In this document: positions 1-9,362 of the stretch, one piece after another
How positions within the stretch are numbered: the stretch's first letter is position 1
Layout: each line of letters starts with the position of its first letter
Assembly: GCF_001748145.1 (NCBI RefSeq)
Contig: NZ_BCQA01000001.1
Location: 992,001 to 1,056,000 of the forward strand
Reading direction: 5' to 3'
Length of the DNA stretch: 64,000 bases
Source: Bosea sp. BIWAKO-01
GTDB taxonomy: Bacteria; Pseudomonadota; Alphaproteobacteria; Rhizobiales; Beijerinckiaceae
Program-made: the position numbers and the translations under genes
The notes under the pieces: generated by a model
The model's input: the letters and a program-made list of their open reading frames with translations, nothing else
Told to the model about the DNA's origin: nothing
The model's database searches: none

Positions 1-1291
1 CGAGGCCGACCGGCCGACCGACCGCCTGCACAAGCAGGCGCGGGTCGCCGAAGAGCCGTTGCGCAACACGCTTGATGTCGGCGAGCGTCACGGCGGCGAA
101 GAGCTGGTTGCGCTCGGCGAGGAATTCCGGGCCGAAGCCGTTCACCGCCAGGCCCAGCAGCTCGGCAGCGATCTTCGGCGAGGTATCGAAGCGCAGGGGG
201 TATGAGCCGATGATGTAGCGCTTGGCCTCTTCGACCTCGTGCTCGGTCGGCCCCTCGGAGGCAAGCTTCATCATCTCCTCGCGAATGACGGCAAGCGACT
301 CGGCCGCCCGGTCGTTTCGCGTCGCAGTACCGCCGACCAGCATGGCGCTCTCGCGCAGCGGCAGCAGGCTCGACGACACGCCATAGGCAAGGCCGCGTTT
401 CTCGCGCACTTCAAGGAACAGGCGCGAGGTGAAAGCGGAGCCACCCAGGATATGGTTCAACACACTGGCGGTGATGAAATCCGGATCGCGGCGCATCAGG
501 CCCGGACCGACGAAGCGCAACACGGTCTGCGGCACATCGAGATCGATGACATGCGTCTCGCCAAGCCCCTGCACGGGAACGGGTTCGGTCGGGACCGGTC
601 GAGCGGTACCGATCGGGAGCGCGGCAAAAAGCTGATCGAGCCGCTGCGCCAGTTCTTCCGCCGTGATGTCACCGACTACGACGATCTTGAGGCCGGCCCG
701 GGTCAGCAACTCGCGCGAGAGCGCCTTCAATCCGGCGGGCTCCGTGCGCGAGACGCTGTCGATGTCGCCCTTCTCCGGACGGCCATAGGCGTGACCGGGA
801 TAGGCCGCCGCATAGAGCGCATTGCGGCAGAGCGTCTCCGGATTCTGCGCCTGACGCTGCAGGCCAGCGACGACCTGCGACTTCACGCGCTCCACGGCAT
901 CAGCATCGAAGCGCGGCGCGTTCAGGGCCAGGGCCAGCAGCGAGAACGCCTCGTCGCGATGGCGCGACAGGGTCTGCAAATGGCCGTGGAAATCGTCGCG
1001 ACGGGCATCGAAGCCGAGGCTGATGGCGTGGTCGGCAAGCCGGCCGTGGAACGCTTCCGCGTCGAGATCGCCAGCCCCCTCATCGAGCAGACCCGAGACG
1101 AGATAGGCGCTGCCGGCAGCATTGCCGGGGTCGCGTGTCGCTCCACCGTCGAAGGCGAAATCGATCGCGATCAGAGGCAGGCTGTGCTCCTCGACCAGCC
1201 AGGCTTCGATACCGGAGGTCGAGCGGACCTGCTGAACCGCCACCGAGGGGCCGGCAAGCGTGGAACCCGGGGTGGGGATGGGCGCGTTCAT
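1..1291 (-). CDS. M16 peptidase-family protein, apparently non-catalytic partner (C-terminus off the left edge)
   Basis: The frame opens at an ATG (1289-1291) and stays open to base 1, so about 430 residues are present and the C-terminus is missing. It has the M16 layout of two homologous halves: the N-terminal half follows the usual start (MNAPIPTPG..., then a GIEAWLVEEH strand) and the second half carries the family stretch RLFLEVREKRGLAYGVSSS. Where the catalytic HxxEH should stand after the AGSAYLVSGLLDEGAG segment there is no such motif, so no zinc site is visible. It lies 58 bases downstream of an M16 protein that keeps HFLEH, on the same strand, at the end of the ileS-lspA operon. Paired active/inactive M16 subunits are a known arrangement, so it probably acts as the partner subunit; this is inferred. 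Confidence 0.88.
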   Translation of the reverse strand, partial: MNAPIPTPGSTLAGPSVAVQQVRSTSGIEAWLVEEHSLPLIAIDFAFDGGATRDPGNAAGSAYLVSGLLDEGAGDLDAEAFHGRLADHAISLGFDARRDDFHGHLQTLSRHRDEAFSLLALALNAPRFDADAVERVKSQVVAGLQRQAQNPETLCRNALYAAAYPGHAYGRPEKGDIDSVSRTEPAGLKALSRELLTRAGLKIVVVGDITAEELAQRLDQLFAALPIGTARPVPTEPVPVQGLGETHVIDLDVPQTVLRFVGPGLMRRDPDFITASVLNHILGGSAFTSRLFLEVREKRGLAYGVSSSLLPLRESAMLVGGTATRNDRAAESLAVIREEMMKLASEGPTEHEVEEAKRYIIGSYPLRFDTSPKIAAELLGLAVNGFGPEFLAERNQLFAAVTLADIKRVAQRLFGDPRLLVQAVGRPVGL

Positions 1292-1349
1292 GTCGCTTCC
1301 TGACGGTGGGACGGTGTCATCCCACCCGCATGAGAAAGGGGGCGCGGGC

Positions 1350-2642
1350 TCAAGCTGCCGGCAAGAGCAGCCCGGTGACCGAACGGTCGGGCCGCAGATA
1401 GCGGCGCGCGGCCTCGATGACGGCCTCGCGTGTCACGGCTTCGATTCGTTCCGGCCAGGCCAGGACGTCCTCGACGGTTTCGCCGACGGCCAGCGAGGCG
1501 CCGAAGATACGAGCGAGCGAAGATTGGCTGTCCCGGGCGAAGATGGTCTCTGCCACCAGCCGCGTGCGAGCGCGGCTCAGCTCGATCTCGCTCGGCCCAT
1601 CGGCAAGGAAGGTCGCGAGCGCCTTATCCAGGCCAGCTTCCAGCGCAGCCATGTCAATCCCCGGGCGTGGGCTGGTCGACATCTGAAAGGCAGCGCGGTC
1701 GACCATCGAGCCCATGAAATAGGCGCTGGCGCCGGCCGCGAGCTCCTGCTCGACGCAAAGCTGGCGATAGAGCCGCGACGTGGTGCCGCCACCGAGGATG
1801 TCTGCCACCAGTTCGAGCGCGAATGCCTCGCTGCGATCGCCGCTGAGATAGGTCGGCGTCAGCCAGCCCCGCCGCAGGGACGGCTGGCGCACACGCGGAT
1901 CGCTGAGCGAAACCCGGCGCGCCGCGCGCGGAGCGGGCTCGGCCGGGCGCTTGCGCACCGGAGCCTGTCCACGTGCCGCGATCTGGCCATAGGTCGCCTC
2001 GGCGAGCGTGCGCACCTCGTCGAGATCGGTGTCGCCGGCGACGACCAGGATCGCGTTCTCCGGCGTGTAGAAGCGCTGATAGTAGGTGAAGGCGTCGTCG
2101 CGCGTCAGGCCCTCGATCTCGTGCTCCCAGCCGATGATCGGCGTGCCATAGGGATGATGCACGAAGAGCGCGGAAGAGAACTCCTCCCCCAGTTGTGCAG
2201 CCGGGTCGGCGTCGACGCGCATGCGTCGCTCTTCGAGCACGACATCGCGCTCGGGCGCGACCACGCTCTCATCGAAGGCGAGCCCGGTCATCCGGTCCGC
2301 CTCGTAGTCCATCATGGCGCGCAGATGTTCCTTCGGCACGCGCTGGAAATAGGCGGTGTAATCGAAGGAGGTGAAGGCGTTCTCCTGGCCGCCATAGCCC
2401 GCGACGATCTTGGAGAACTCGCCGGCCGGCCAGCGCGCCGTGCCCTTGAACATCAGGTGCTCGAGGAAATGCGCGATGCCGGACTTGCCGGCCGGATCAT
2501 CGGCCGAGCCGTTGCGATACCAGACCATATGGGTGACGACCGGCGCGCGCCTGTCCGGCACGACCACGACGTCAAGCCCATTCGCGAGCCTGAAGGCTTC
2601 GACTGGAACCGACAGGCGTGCAGTCGGAGTATGAACCGTCAT
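1350..2642 (-). CDS. M16 family zinc metallopeptidase (pitrilysin/processing-peptidase type)
   Basis: This 430-residue protein carries the M16 zinc motif HFLEH at residues 58-62 in the context GIAHFLEHLMFKG, followed about 75 residues later by the downstream acidic segment LEERRMR that supplies the third ligand in this family. The second half (from about residue 190) is the expected catalytically silent repeat with the R/Y substrate-binding region near LYRQLCVEQELAAG. The ATG at 2642 is preferred over an upstream in-frame start at 2690 because the family homology begins at MTVHTPTARLSV and the 16 extra residues look random. No clear signal peptide is seen. It is followed by the M16 partner gene and preceded by the BamF-like gene, so it is likely the catalytic half of a heterodimeric peptidase acting on exported or periplasmic peptides; location is uncertain. 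Confidence 0.93.
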   Translation of the reverse strand: MTVHTPTARLSVPVEAFRLANGLDVVVVPDRRAPVVTHMVWYRNGSADDPAGKSGIAHFLEHLMFKGTARWPAGEFSKIVAGYGGQENAFTSFDYTAYFQRVPKEHLRAMMDYEADRMTGLAFDESVVAPERDVVLEERRMRVDADPAAQLGEEFSSALFVHHPYGTPIIGWEHEIEGLTRDDAFTYYQRFYTPENAILVVAGDTDLDEVRTLAEATYGQIAARGQAPVRKRPAEPAPRAARRVSLSDPRVRQPSLRRGWLTPTYLSGDRSEAFALELVADILGGGTTSRLYRQLCVEQELAAGASAYFMGSMVDRAAFQMSTSPRPGIDMAALEAGLDKALATFLADGPSEIELSRARTRLVAETIFARDSQSSLARIFGASLAVGETVEDVLAWPERIEAVTREAVIEAARRYLRPDRSVTGLLLPAA

Positions 2643-2743
2643 TTCAGGGTGGCACCTTCGCGGCAGGAGTGACCTTCGATATAGGCGCAATTACGCGCCG
2701 CGCCAGCGCGCGGCGCTCGCCATCACGGTTTCGTAGCGAAGGG

Positions 2744-3406
2744 TCAGGGCGTGCTCGGCGACGGCAGACCCTGCACGAATTCCTTCTGGCCCGTGCTGTT
2801 GGTGTCTTCACGCGGCCCCCCTCGGCCGGGTCCAAGCGGCGCCGTACCTGCCGGCTTGCGGTATCCGGTCGGCGGATCGGTCAGCAAGCGGCGCTGCGGC
2901 TCCTGGCCGTGAACCAGGTTCGAGGTGTCGGTGGCTGCCTGGCGCGCCGCCAATTCACGGCCGGCGCGGATCGGACCGATATTCTCCTCGAAGGTCTTGC
3001 TCTGGGTGTCCGGCGGTGTCTGAGACTGCCCGCCACCGGTCACGCGGCCGCGACGCAGTTCCTGCTGGCTGAGCAGCGGGGTCTGGTTCAGCTTGTATTT
3101 CTCGCGCTCGGTCGCCGGAATCAGCGCGTCCTTGGCCTCTGCACGGCGGGCCGCGACATCGGGATCATTCGGCCATGCGGCCGTACGCTGCGAGGCCGGG
3201 TCCTGTGGGCGCGGCAAGGCGGAAGACGGCGGCACGACCAGCGGCGGACGCTGGCGATACTCGATATCCGGCCCCTCGCCCGGCATCAGTCCAAAGGTCC
3301 GCATGGCGTTCTGGAAAAACATGCCTTCCTGAGCCGAGGCGGGAAGCGCGACCGCGATCATGCTCCCAGCGAGCAGGATGCGGATTGCGCGAGCGCGATG
3401 GGCCAT
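2744..3406 (-). CDS. DUF3035/BamF-like secreted protein lacking a lipobox
   Basis: A 220-residue protein with an N-terminal signal sequence (basic MAHRARAIR, hydrophobic ILLAGSMIAVALP, cleavage after ASA). The mature part carries the segment YRQRPPLVVPPSSALPRP, which resembles the core of the DUF3035 family (outer-membrane assembly subunit BamF of alphaproteobacteria), followed by a charged, Pro/Gln/Arg-rich low-complexity tail. The start at 3406 is fixed by a strong GGAGG seven bases upstream; an earlier in-frame start at 3496 would bury the signal peptide. BamF proteins are normally lipoproteins, but no lipobox cysteine is present here although lspA lies just upstream in the operon. Family assignment is from one motif and is moderate; export is well supported. 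Confidence 0.72.
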   Translation of the reverse strand: MAHRARAIRILLAGSMIAVALPASAQEGMFFQNAMRTFGLMPGEGPDIEYRQRPPLVVPPSSALPRPQDPASQRTAAWPNDPDVAARRAEAKDALIPATEREKYKLNQTPLLSQQELRRGRVTGGGQSQTPPDTQSKTFEENIGPIRAGRELAARQAATDTSNLVHGQEPQRRLLTDPPTGYRKPAGTAPLGPGRGGPREDTNSTGQKEFVQGLPSPSTP

Positions 3407-3492
3407 CTCAAAACCTCCGTGAAGGAACCTGCGTTCCTGTCCGTATTTCGCCGTATTGCACCAAGGGAAGGGCAAAAGCATGGCGACGCGCC

Positions 3493-3981
3493 TCAAGCCT
3501 GTGCAGACTTTGAGGCGTCAGGGCGGAAGGACTCATACAGGAGACCGAGCACACCGACAACGATAGCCGCATCGGCAATGTTGAAGATGTACCAACTGAA
3601 GCTGCCATAATGCAGGTGAACGAAGTCGACGACGGCACCGTACACAGCCCGGTCGACGCCGTTACCAAGCGCGCCGCCGACAATGAGTGCGAGACTTGCG
3701 ACCGTCAGCCGGTCCGTTGCCCGCCACATCCAGCGGCTAAGCCAGATCGCCGCGACGACGGAAAGCAGCACCAGCAGCCAGGGCCCGAGATTCCCCTCCT
3801 GCTGGAACAGCCCATAGGAAATGCCGCGGTTCCAGGCCAGCACGATGGTCATGAAGGGCGTCAGCTCATAGGGACCGGTTTCACCGAGGTGCAAGCCGAA
3901 GACCAGCCAGAGCTTCAACGCCTGGTCCAGCACGAAGACCAGCGCAACGATCCAGACCCCGAAGCGGCGCAGCGACGTCAT
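3493..3981 (-). CDS. lspA: Lipoprotein signal peptidase (signal peptidase II)
   Basis: LspA cleaves the signal peptide of diacylglyceryl-modified prolipoproteins at the outer face of the inner membrane. The 162-residue product has the family length and four hydrophobic helices (about residues 8-30, 42-60, 66-85 and 131-150). The aspartyl dyad is visible: Asp119 in the [10 protein letters not shown] segment and Asp137 in FNIADA; the conserved GNGVDR precedes it. Its ATG overlaps the ileS stop codon in an ATGA, indicating translational coupling, an arrangement common for ileS-lspA in proteobacteria. The BamF-like gene follows after 86 bases. Identification is secure. Confidence 0.98.
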   Translation of the reverse strand: MTSLRRFGVWIVALVFVLDQALKLWLVFGLHLGETGPYELTPFMTIVLAWNRGISYGLFQQEGNLGPWLLVLLSVVAAIWLSRWMWRATDRLTVASLALIVGGALGNGVDRAVYGAVVDFVHLHYGSFSWYIFNIADAAIVVGVLGLLYESFRPDASKSAQA

Positions 3982-6977
3982 TGCCCAGCCGCCTTGCCGA
4001 GCTCCCGCAAGGCCCTGGCGTCACGCGGAGTGACATCGGGATGGTCGCGCTCGGCGGTCGCCGGATCGAAATACTTCCAGGAACGGGCGCATTTTACGCC
4101 GCTGGCCCGGACCGGGACAACAGCGACGCCAGGCACCTCCGGAAGCCGGAAGCCATCCTCGGGTCCTTCGCCCGGAACGACCTTGACACCCGACGTGATG
4201 CAGATCTCGGCGAGATCGATCCCCGACAGCGCCACCAGCAGGTCAGGATCGGCGATGTGAACCTCCGGCGCGGCTTCGAGCGACGAGCCGATGCGCTTGG
4301 CCGCACGTTCCAGTTCGAGTGCCCCGGTGACAACACGCCGGACGCGGCGGATCTTGCTCCAGCGCTCGGCCAGCTCCGGATCGAGCCAGCTCTGCGGAGC
4401 CTCGGCAAAGGCTTCGAGATGCACGGAGCCACCCAGCGTCTTCTGCTCCGGATAGCGCTCGAGCCAGGCTTCCTCGGTGGTGAAGACCAGGATCGGCGCC
4501 AGCCAGGTTGCGAGACAGCGCAGGAGATGGTCGACCACTGTCAGCGCACTCTTACGGACATGGCTCGAGAGCGGGTCGCAATAGAGCGCGTCCTTGCGGA
4601 CGTCGAAATAGAAGGCGGACAGCTCCGTGTTCATGAACTGCGAGAGCAGCGTCACGACCCGCTTGTAATCATAGGTCCGATAGGCCTCCTCGACCTGCGG
4701 CCCGAGTTCCGCAAGGCGGTGCAGCATCAACCGCTCGAGCTCGGGCATCGACGCCGACGAGGCGACGCGGACGTCCTCGCTGAAATGCGCGAGCGTGCCG
4801 AGCATCCAGCGCATGGTGTTGCGCAGCTTGCGGTAGGTCTCGACGAAGGTCTTGAGGATTTCCTTGCCGATGCGCAGATCGTCGGAATAGTCCGCCGCGG
4901 CGACCCAGAGGCGCAGGATGTCGGCGCCGGATTCCTTGATGACGTCCTGCGGCGCCGTGACATTGCCCTTCGACTTCGACATCTTCTCGCCCTTCTCGTC
5001 GAGACAGAAGCCGTGCGTCAGCACGATGTCATAGGGCGCCCGGCCGCGCGTGCCGCAGCTTTCGAGCAGGCTCGAATGGAACCAGCCGCGATGCTGGTCA
5101 GACCCTTCCAGATACATCACCCGGTCATTGCCGCCCTCGCCGCGCCGGCGGGCCCGCAGGTCCGGCCGCTTCTCCAGCGTGAAGGCGTGGGTCGAGCCTG
5201 AATCAAACCAGACATCGAGCACGTCGGTGACGCGCTCGTACATCTGCGGATCGTAGCCGAAGGGCTTCAGGAAGCGCGCTCCGTCGACATCGCTGAACCA
5301 GGCATCGGCCCCCTCGCTCTCGAAGGCATCGGCGATGGCAGCGTTGACCCTCGGATCGACGAGGATCGTGCCGCTATCCTTCTCGACGAAGACGGTGATC
5401 GGCACGCCCCAGGCGCGCTGGCGCGAGACAACCCAGTCAGGGCGGTTGGCGATCATGCCGGTGATGCGGTTCTCGCCGGCCGCGGGAACCCATTCGGTTT
5501 CCTTGATCGCCCTGAGCGCGCGGTTACGCAGCGTATCGACATTGCCACCCGGCGTGGACGGAACATCGGGGCCACCCAGCGCTTCGCCGAGCGGCTTGTC
5601 CATGGCGATGAACCATTGCGGCGTGTTGCGGAAGATCACCGGCTTCTTCGAGCGCCAGCTATGCGGGTACTGATGCTTCAGCCGGCCGCGCGCGATGATG
5701 GTGCCGCTCGCCGCCAGCGCCTTGATCACCGCGTCGTTGGCGTCGCCCTTCTCGCCCTTGTCGGTGATGACCTGCCGGCCCTCGAAGCCCGGCGCGTCCT
5801 TGGTGAAGCGACCGTCGGCATCCACGGTGTAGGGGATATGCGTATCGATTCCGCGTTCGGCGAGCTTGCGGCCACTCGCCATCCAGATATCGAAATCCTC
5901 GCGACCATGGCCGGGAGCGGTGTGGACGAAGCCCGTACCGGCATCGTCGGTGACATGGTCACCGTCGAGCAACGGCACATCGAAGTCGTAGCCGTGGCCG
6001 CGCAGCGGATGGGCTGCGGTCAGGCCATTCAGCTCGGAGGCATCGACATCGCGCACCAGTTCGAAGGCGTCGACCTTGGCCGCCTTGAACACGCTCTCGG
6101 CCAGAGCCTTCGCCAGCACATAGGTCGCGCCGACCTTCGCCCAGTTGCCCTCGGCCGCCGCGGTCACCCGGTAGAGCCCATAGGCGATCTTGTGGTGGAA
6201 GGAGATCGCCCTGTTGCCGGGGATCGTCCAGGGGGTCGTCGTCCAGATCACGACCGAGGCGCCGGCCAGAGCATCCGCCCCCGACGCAACGGGAAAGGCC
6301 ACGAACACCGTATCGCTCGTGTGCTCCTCGTACTCGACCTCCGCCTCAGCCAGCGCGGTCTTCTCGACCACCGACCACATCACGGGCTTGGACCCGCGAT
6401 AGAGCTGGCCCGTCTCGGCGAACTTCATGATCTCGCGGGCGATCTGCGCCTCGGCCGGGAACGCCATGGTCAGGTAGGGATGGGCCCAGTCGCCCTCGAC
6501 ACCGAGGCGTTTGAACTCCTCGCGCTGAACATTGACCCAGTGCTCGGCAAAGGCACGGCATTCCTTGCGGAATTCAACGACCGGCACATCGTCCTTGTTC
6601 AGGCCCTTGGCCCGGTACTGCTCCTCGATCTTCCACTCGATCGGCAGGCCGTGACAATCCCAGCCCGGCACGTAGTTGGCGTCATGGCCAAGCATCTGCT
6701 GCGAGCGGACGACGAGGTCCTTCAGCACCTTGTTGAGCGCATGGCCGATATGGAGATGGCCGTTCGCATAGGGCGGGCCATCATGCAGGATGAAACGGTC
6801 GCGGCCCTTCGCGCTCTCGCGCAGCTTGCGATAGAGCTCGATCGTCTGCCAGCGGGCAAGCAGTTCCGGCTCGCGTTGCGGCAAGCCGGCGCGCATCGGG
6901 AATTCGGTCTGGGGCAGGAACAGCGTCTGCGAGTAATCGACGCTTTTCGGCGGGGCGGAATTGGATTGGTCGTTCAT
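3978..6977 (-). CDS. ileS: Isoleucine--tRNA ligase
   Basis: Class I aminoacyl-tRNA synthetase that charges tRNA-Ile and edits misactivated valine. The product is 999 residues. The HIGH signature is seen as HLHIGH at residues 74-79 within [16 protein letters not shown], the CP1 editing domain follows ([16 protein letters not shown]), and KMSKS is at residues 665-669. The anticodon-binding domain fills the C-terminal third. The C-terminal zinc-finger of E. coli-type enzymes is degenerate: only one cysteine of the two CxxC pairs remains, in KCARSWKYF. The start at 6977 ([20 protein letters not shown]) is chosen because the 17 residues added by the upstream start at 7028 do not resemble the family. 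It heads the ileS-lspA-BamF-M16-M16 operon. The antisense frame is also long here but is a codon-bias shadow. Confidence 0.98.
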   Translation of the reverse strand: MNDQSNSAPPKSVDYSQTLFLPQTEFPMRAGLPQREPELLARWQTIELYRKLRESAKGRDRFILHDGPPYANGHLHIGHALNKVLKDLVVRSQQMLGHDANYVPGWDCHGLPIEWKIEEQYRAKGLNKDDVPVVEFRKECRAFAEHWVNVQREEFKRLGVEGDWAHPYLTMAFPAEAQIAREIMKFAETGQLYRGSKPVMWSVVEKTALAEAEVEYEEHTSDTVFVAFPVASGADALAGASVVIWTTTPWTIPGNRAISFHHKIAYGLYRVTAAAEGNWAKVGATYVLAKALAESVFKAAKVDAFELVRDVDASELNGLTAAHPLRGHGYDFDVPLLDGDHVTDDAGTGFVHTAPGHGREDFDIWMASGRKLAERGIDTHIPYTVDADGRFTKDAPGFEGRQVITDKGEKGDANDAVIKALAASGTIIARGRLKHQYPHSWRSKKPVIFRNTPQWFIAMDKPLGEALGGPDVPSTPGGNVDTLRNRALRAIKETEWVPAAGENRITGMIANRPDWVVSRQRAWGVPITVFVEKDSGTILVDPRVNAAIADAFESEGADAWFSDVDGARFLKPFGYDPQMYERVTDVLDVWFDSGSTHAFTLEKRPDLRARRRGEGGNDRVMYLEGSDQHRGWFHSSLLESCGTRGRAPYDIVLTHGFCLDEKGEKMSKSKGNVTAPQDVIKESGADILRLWVAAADYSDDLRIGKEILKTFVETYRKLRNTMRWMLGTLAHFSEDVRVASSASMPELERLMLHRLAELGPQVEEAYRTYDYKRVVTLLSQFMNTELSAFYFDVRKDALYCDPLSSHVRKSALTVVDHLLRCLATWLAPILVFTTEEAWLERYPEQKTLGGSVHLEAFAEAPQSWLDPELAERWSKIRRVRRVVTGALELERAAKRIGSSLEAAPEVHIADPDLLVALSGIDLAEICITSGVKVVPGEGPEDGFRLPEVPGVAVVPVRASGVKCARSWKYFDPATAERDHPDVTPRDARALRELGKAAGQ

Positions 6978-7061
6978 GATCCGGCTCGGGCAGCTGGACT
7001 GGCGGGCCATGCATGGCTGGCGCGTCACCGGTCCTTAAGGACAAGGGAAAGCGGCGGTCAT

Positions 7062-7110
7062 CCCGGCTTGCGCGGACGCCTGCGATCAGCGCAGGGCAGC
7101 GTCAGCCGGG
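7062..7110. repeat. Nested inverted repeat (REP-like) between ribF and ileS
   Basis: Outer arms CCCGGCT (7062-7068) and AGCCGGG (7104-7110) enclose a second hairpin, CCTGCG (7079-7084) and CGCAGG (7090-7095) with loop ATCAG. No T-run follows on either strand, so it is better read as a rhizobial-style palindromic intergenic repeat than as a terminator. It lies in the 206-base spacer after ribF and before ileS. Confidence 0.5.
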
Positions 7111-7183
7111 CCCGTAATTCGCCGGAGCAACTCTATGATCTGGGCGCAATGAGCGAGCATGAACGGCTTCTAACAGGGGCAGG

Positions 7184-8167
7184 TTAAGGAAGGAAGGGCG
7201 GTGTTTGCGCCAGAATGGCGCGGGCCCGGGCGCTGTCCTTGTCCATCTGCACGATGAGGGCTTCGAGCGATTCGAATTTTTCCTCGCCCCGCAGCCAGGC
7301 GATCAGTGCGACATCGACGATCTTGCCATAGAGATCGCCTGCGAAATCGAAGAGGAAGGTCTCCAGCCGCGGCGCACCGTCATCAAAGGTCGGGCGACTG
7401 CCGAAGCTCGCCACGCCGTCGCGCCAGATGCCGTCGACCTTCATTCTGACGGCATAGATGCCGAATTTCAGGCGGCAATCACGCGCGAGATGCATGTTGG
7501 CGGTGGGGTAACCGAGGTCGCGCCCACGCTTGTCGCCATGGGCGATCTCGCCGCGCACGAACCAGGGCCGCCCAAGGAACGCCGCTGCGCGGCCGACATC
7601 TCCGGCTTCCAGCGCGGTACGGATCAAGGTCGAGGAGACCGGCTCCCCCGCCCAGGAATAGGGCGGGACCACCGCGACCGGGACACCGCGCGCGCACGCC
7701 CTCGCCTGCAGCATCTCGGGCGAGCCGGCGCGGCCCTTGCCGAAGTGGAAGTCATAGCCGCAGACGAGCCCGCCGACACCAAGCCGTTCGAGCAGCAGGT
7801 CATCGACGAAACGCTCGGCGCTCACGGCCGCAATGGCGCGATCGAAGGGCAGCACGAAGCTTCGCTGCAGCCCCACCTGGGCGAGCAGCTCCCCCTTGAC
7901 GTCAGGCGGCGTCAACCGAAAGACCGGGTGCTCGGGGCTGAAGACCGATCGGGGATGCGGCTCGAAGGTGAAAGCGGCAGCCTCGCAGCCCTGTTTGGCC
8001 GCCATCGCGACCGCGACATGAGCAAGTTCGGCATGGCCGCGATGGACACCGTCGAAATTGCCCAGCGCCAGCACCGCTCCGCGCAAGCTGTCCGGAACCG
8101 GGCTGTCGCCATCGAGGACGAAAACATGAGGCCGGCCTGAAGACGGCGCGGCGGCAGGACGGGTCAT
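7184..8167 (-). CDS. ribF: Bifunctional riboflavin kinase / FAD synthetase
   Basis: RibF phosphorylates riboflavin to FMN and adenylates FMN to FAD. In the 327-residue product the N-terminal nucleotidyltransferase domain shows GNFDGVHRGH (residues 36-45), the HxGH-type motif, and the C-terminal flavokinase domain shows the GRPWFVRGEIAHGDKRGRDL segment followed by GYPTANM. The ATG at 8167 is preferred to one ten codons upstream (8197) because the extra residues are arginine-rich and unlike the family. It is on the same strand as ileS; the ribF-ileS-lspA order is common in bacteria, though here the 206-base spacer with a REP-like repeat suggests that ileS also has its own promoter. Confidence 0.97.
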   Translation of the reverse strand: MTRPAAAPSSGRPHVFVLDGDSPVPDSLRGAVLALGNFDGVHRGHAELAHVAVAMAAKQGCEAAAFTFEPHPRSVFSPEHPVFRLTPPDVKGELLAQVGLQRSFVLPFDRAIAAVSAERFVDDLLLERLGVGGLVCGYDFHFGKGRAGSPEMLQARACARGVPVAVVPPYSWAGEPVSSTLIRTALEAGDVGRAAAFLGRPWFVRGEIAHGDKRGRDLGYPTANMHLARDCRLKFGIYAVRMKVDGIWRDGVASFGSRPTFDDGAPRLETFLFDFAGDLYGKIVDVALIAWLRGEEKFESLEALIVQMDKDSARARAILAQTPPFLP

Positions 8168-8267
8168 GGCACGAAGGGTTCCGCCTCGGCGGGGCACGCC
8201 CGCGCGCGGCAGTCAATGGCGGTTCAGGCCAGCAGCGTCAAGGACACCGGACGCAAGCCCCCCTGCT

Positions 8268-8711
8268 TCAGGCCTTTGGCTTTGCCGGCGGCAAGGCGAC
8301 CCAGGCCTCTCCCTCGAGCACGGCCTTGCCATCGACGACACAGTCGCAGAACAGGCGCGCGCGCCTGCGCTCGGCAACGAGTTCGACCACCTCGACCCGC
8401 GCCGTGACGACATCGCCGATCTTGACCGGAGCGAGGAAGGTGAGCGTCTGCGACAGGTAGACGGCGCCCGGCCCTGGCAACTTCGTGCCGAGCAGCGCGG
8501 ACACGAGGCTCGCGGTCAGCATCCCGTGCGCGATGCGCTGGCCGAACTTCGTGCCCGCCGCGTAGCGATCGCAAAGATGGATCGGATTGGCGTCCCCCGA
8601 GAGATCGGCAAAGAGCGAGACATCCCGCTCCATCACCGTGCGCATCAGGCTTTCGCTTTGACCAATCGCGAGGTCTTCGAAAGCATGAACCTGATAGGAG
8701 ACTGCGTTCAT
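8268..8711 (-). CDS. MaoC-like hot-dog dehydratase, (R)-specific enoyl-CoA hydratase type
   Basis: A 147-residue single hot-dog protein. It carries the hydratase-2 motif with the catalytic Asp and His: FADLSGDANPIHLC followed by GTKFGQRIAHGMLTASLVS. This family hydrates trans-2-enoyl-CoA to (R)-3-hydroxyacyl-CoA, often feeding polyhydroxyalkanoate or fatty-acid pathways. The ATG at 8711 gives MNAVSYQVHAFEDLAIGQ, the usual family start; a longer form from 8774 adds 21 unrelated residues. It ends 100 bases before ribF on the same strand. The substrate cannot be read from sequence; a beta-oxidation link is plausible given the fad operon 7 kb away but is not shown. Confidence 0.9.
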   Translation of the reverse strand: MNAVSYQVHAFEDLAIGQSESLMRTVMERDVSLFADLSGDANPIHLCDRYAAGTKFGQRIAHGMLTASLVSALLGTKLPGPGAVYLSQTLTFLAPVKIGDVVTARVEVVELVAERRRARLFCDCVVDGKAVLEGEAWVALPPAKPKA

Positions 8712-8846
8712 GGGTCCGGCTGCCGATGCAATTTCGATGTCCCGCCCTTGTTGCGGCGCAACATAGAATGCCACAGCCCCGGCGCCTCGGCCATGCGACT
8801 TTGGTGCCGCGGCCGGAGAGATGCTTCCCCTACGTCAGTTTTCGTT

Positions 8847-8937
8847 TAAATTAACCGCTTCGAAACGCCGGTGCCCTATCACTCCCGGCATGGTCGCCAC
8901 TTACTGAGGGCGGTCCGCGCGCGGGTATTGCCCCGCG
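8847..8937 (+). promoter_or_regulatory. Leader of the CheY-like gene: TTAACCG half-box and GC hairpin
   Basis: The 254-base divergent spacer between the MaoC gene and the CheY-like gene holds an AT-rich patch TTTAAATTAACCG (TTAACCG at 8851-8857), unusual in this high-GC DNA and sharing TTAACCG with the fuller boxes at 11891 and 21467. A hairpin GCGCGGG / CCCGCGC (8917-8937, loop TATTGC) lies 30 bases before the ATG. No firm -10/-35 pair could be assigned. Confidence 0.35.
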
Positions 8938-8965
8938 CTGCAGTCGTTACGCTTGGAGCACCAGA

Positions 8966-9349
8966 ATGGCTCTCGATCCGTCCATGCCCATCCTCGTGGT
9001 CGACGACTACCAGACGATGGTCCGGATCATTCGGAACCTGCTCAAGCAGCTCGGATTCGAAAATGTCGACGACGCGTCGGACGGCTCGACCGCCATCGCC
9101 AAGATGCGCGACAAGAAGTACGGCCTCGTCATCTCCGACTGGAACATGGAGCCGATGACAGGCTTCGAGCTGCTCCAGCGCGTGCGCGAGGAAGATGCCC
9201 TCGCGACGACGCCGTTCATCATGGTTACGGCCGAATCCAAGACCGAGAACGTCATCGCCGCCAAGAAGGCCGGCGTGAACAACTATATCGTCAAGCCGTT
9301 CAACGCCCAGACCCTGAAGGTCAAAATGGAAGCGGTCTGCCACGCCTGA
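8966..9349 (+). CDS. Single-domain CheY-like response regulator
   Basis: A 127-residue receiver domain with no output domain. All receiver residues are present: acidic pair Asp13/Asp14, phospho-acceptor Asp58 (ISDWNMEP), Thr88 (MVTAES) and Lys110 (IVKPFN). It closely fits the chemotaxis CheY type, which on phosphorylation binds the flagellar switch, but no cheA, cheW or flagellar gene lies in the window, so it could equally be a stand-alone phospho-relay or stalk/motility regulator. The ATG at 8966 is the only start consistent with the family N-terminus (MALDPSMPILVVDDYQTM). It is transcribed away from the MaoC gene and converges on the HAD gene 13 bases downstream with no visible terminator. 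Confidence 0.95.
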   Translation: MALDPSMPILVVDDYQTMVRIIRNLLKQLGFENVDDASDGSTAIAKMRDKKYGLVISDWNMEPMTGFELLQRVREEDALATTPFIMVTAESKTENVIAAKKAGVNNYIVKPFNAQTLKVKMEAVCHA

Positions 9350-9362
9350 GCGTGGCCGAACG

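Noticed and set aside
5616..7187. 523-codon plus-strand frame
   Set aside because: Antisense to ileS; the sense strand encodes HIGH and KMSKS with full family length.
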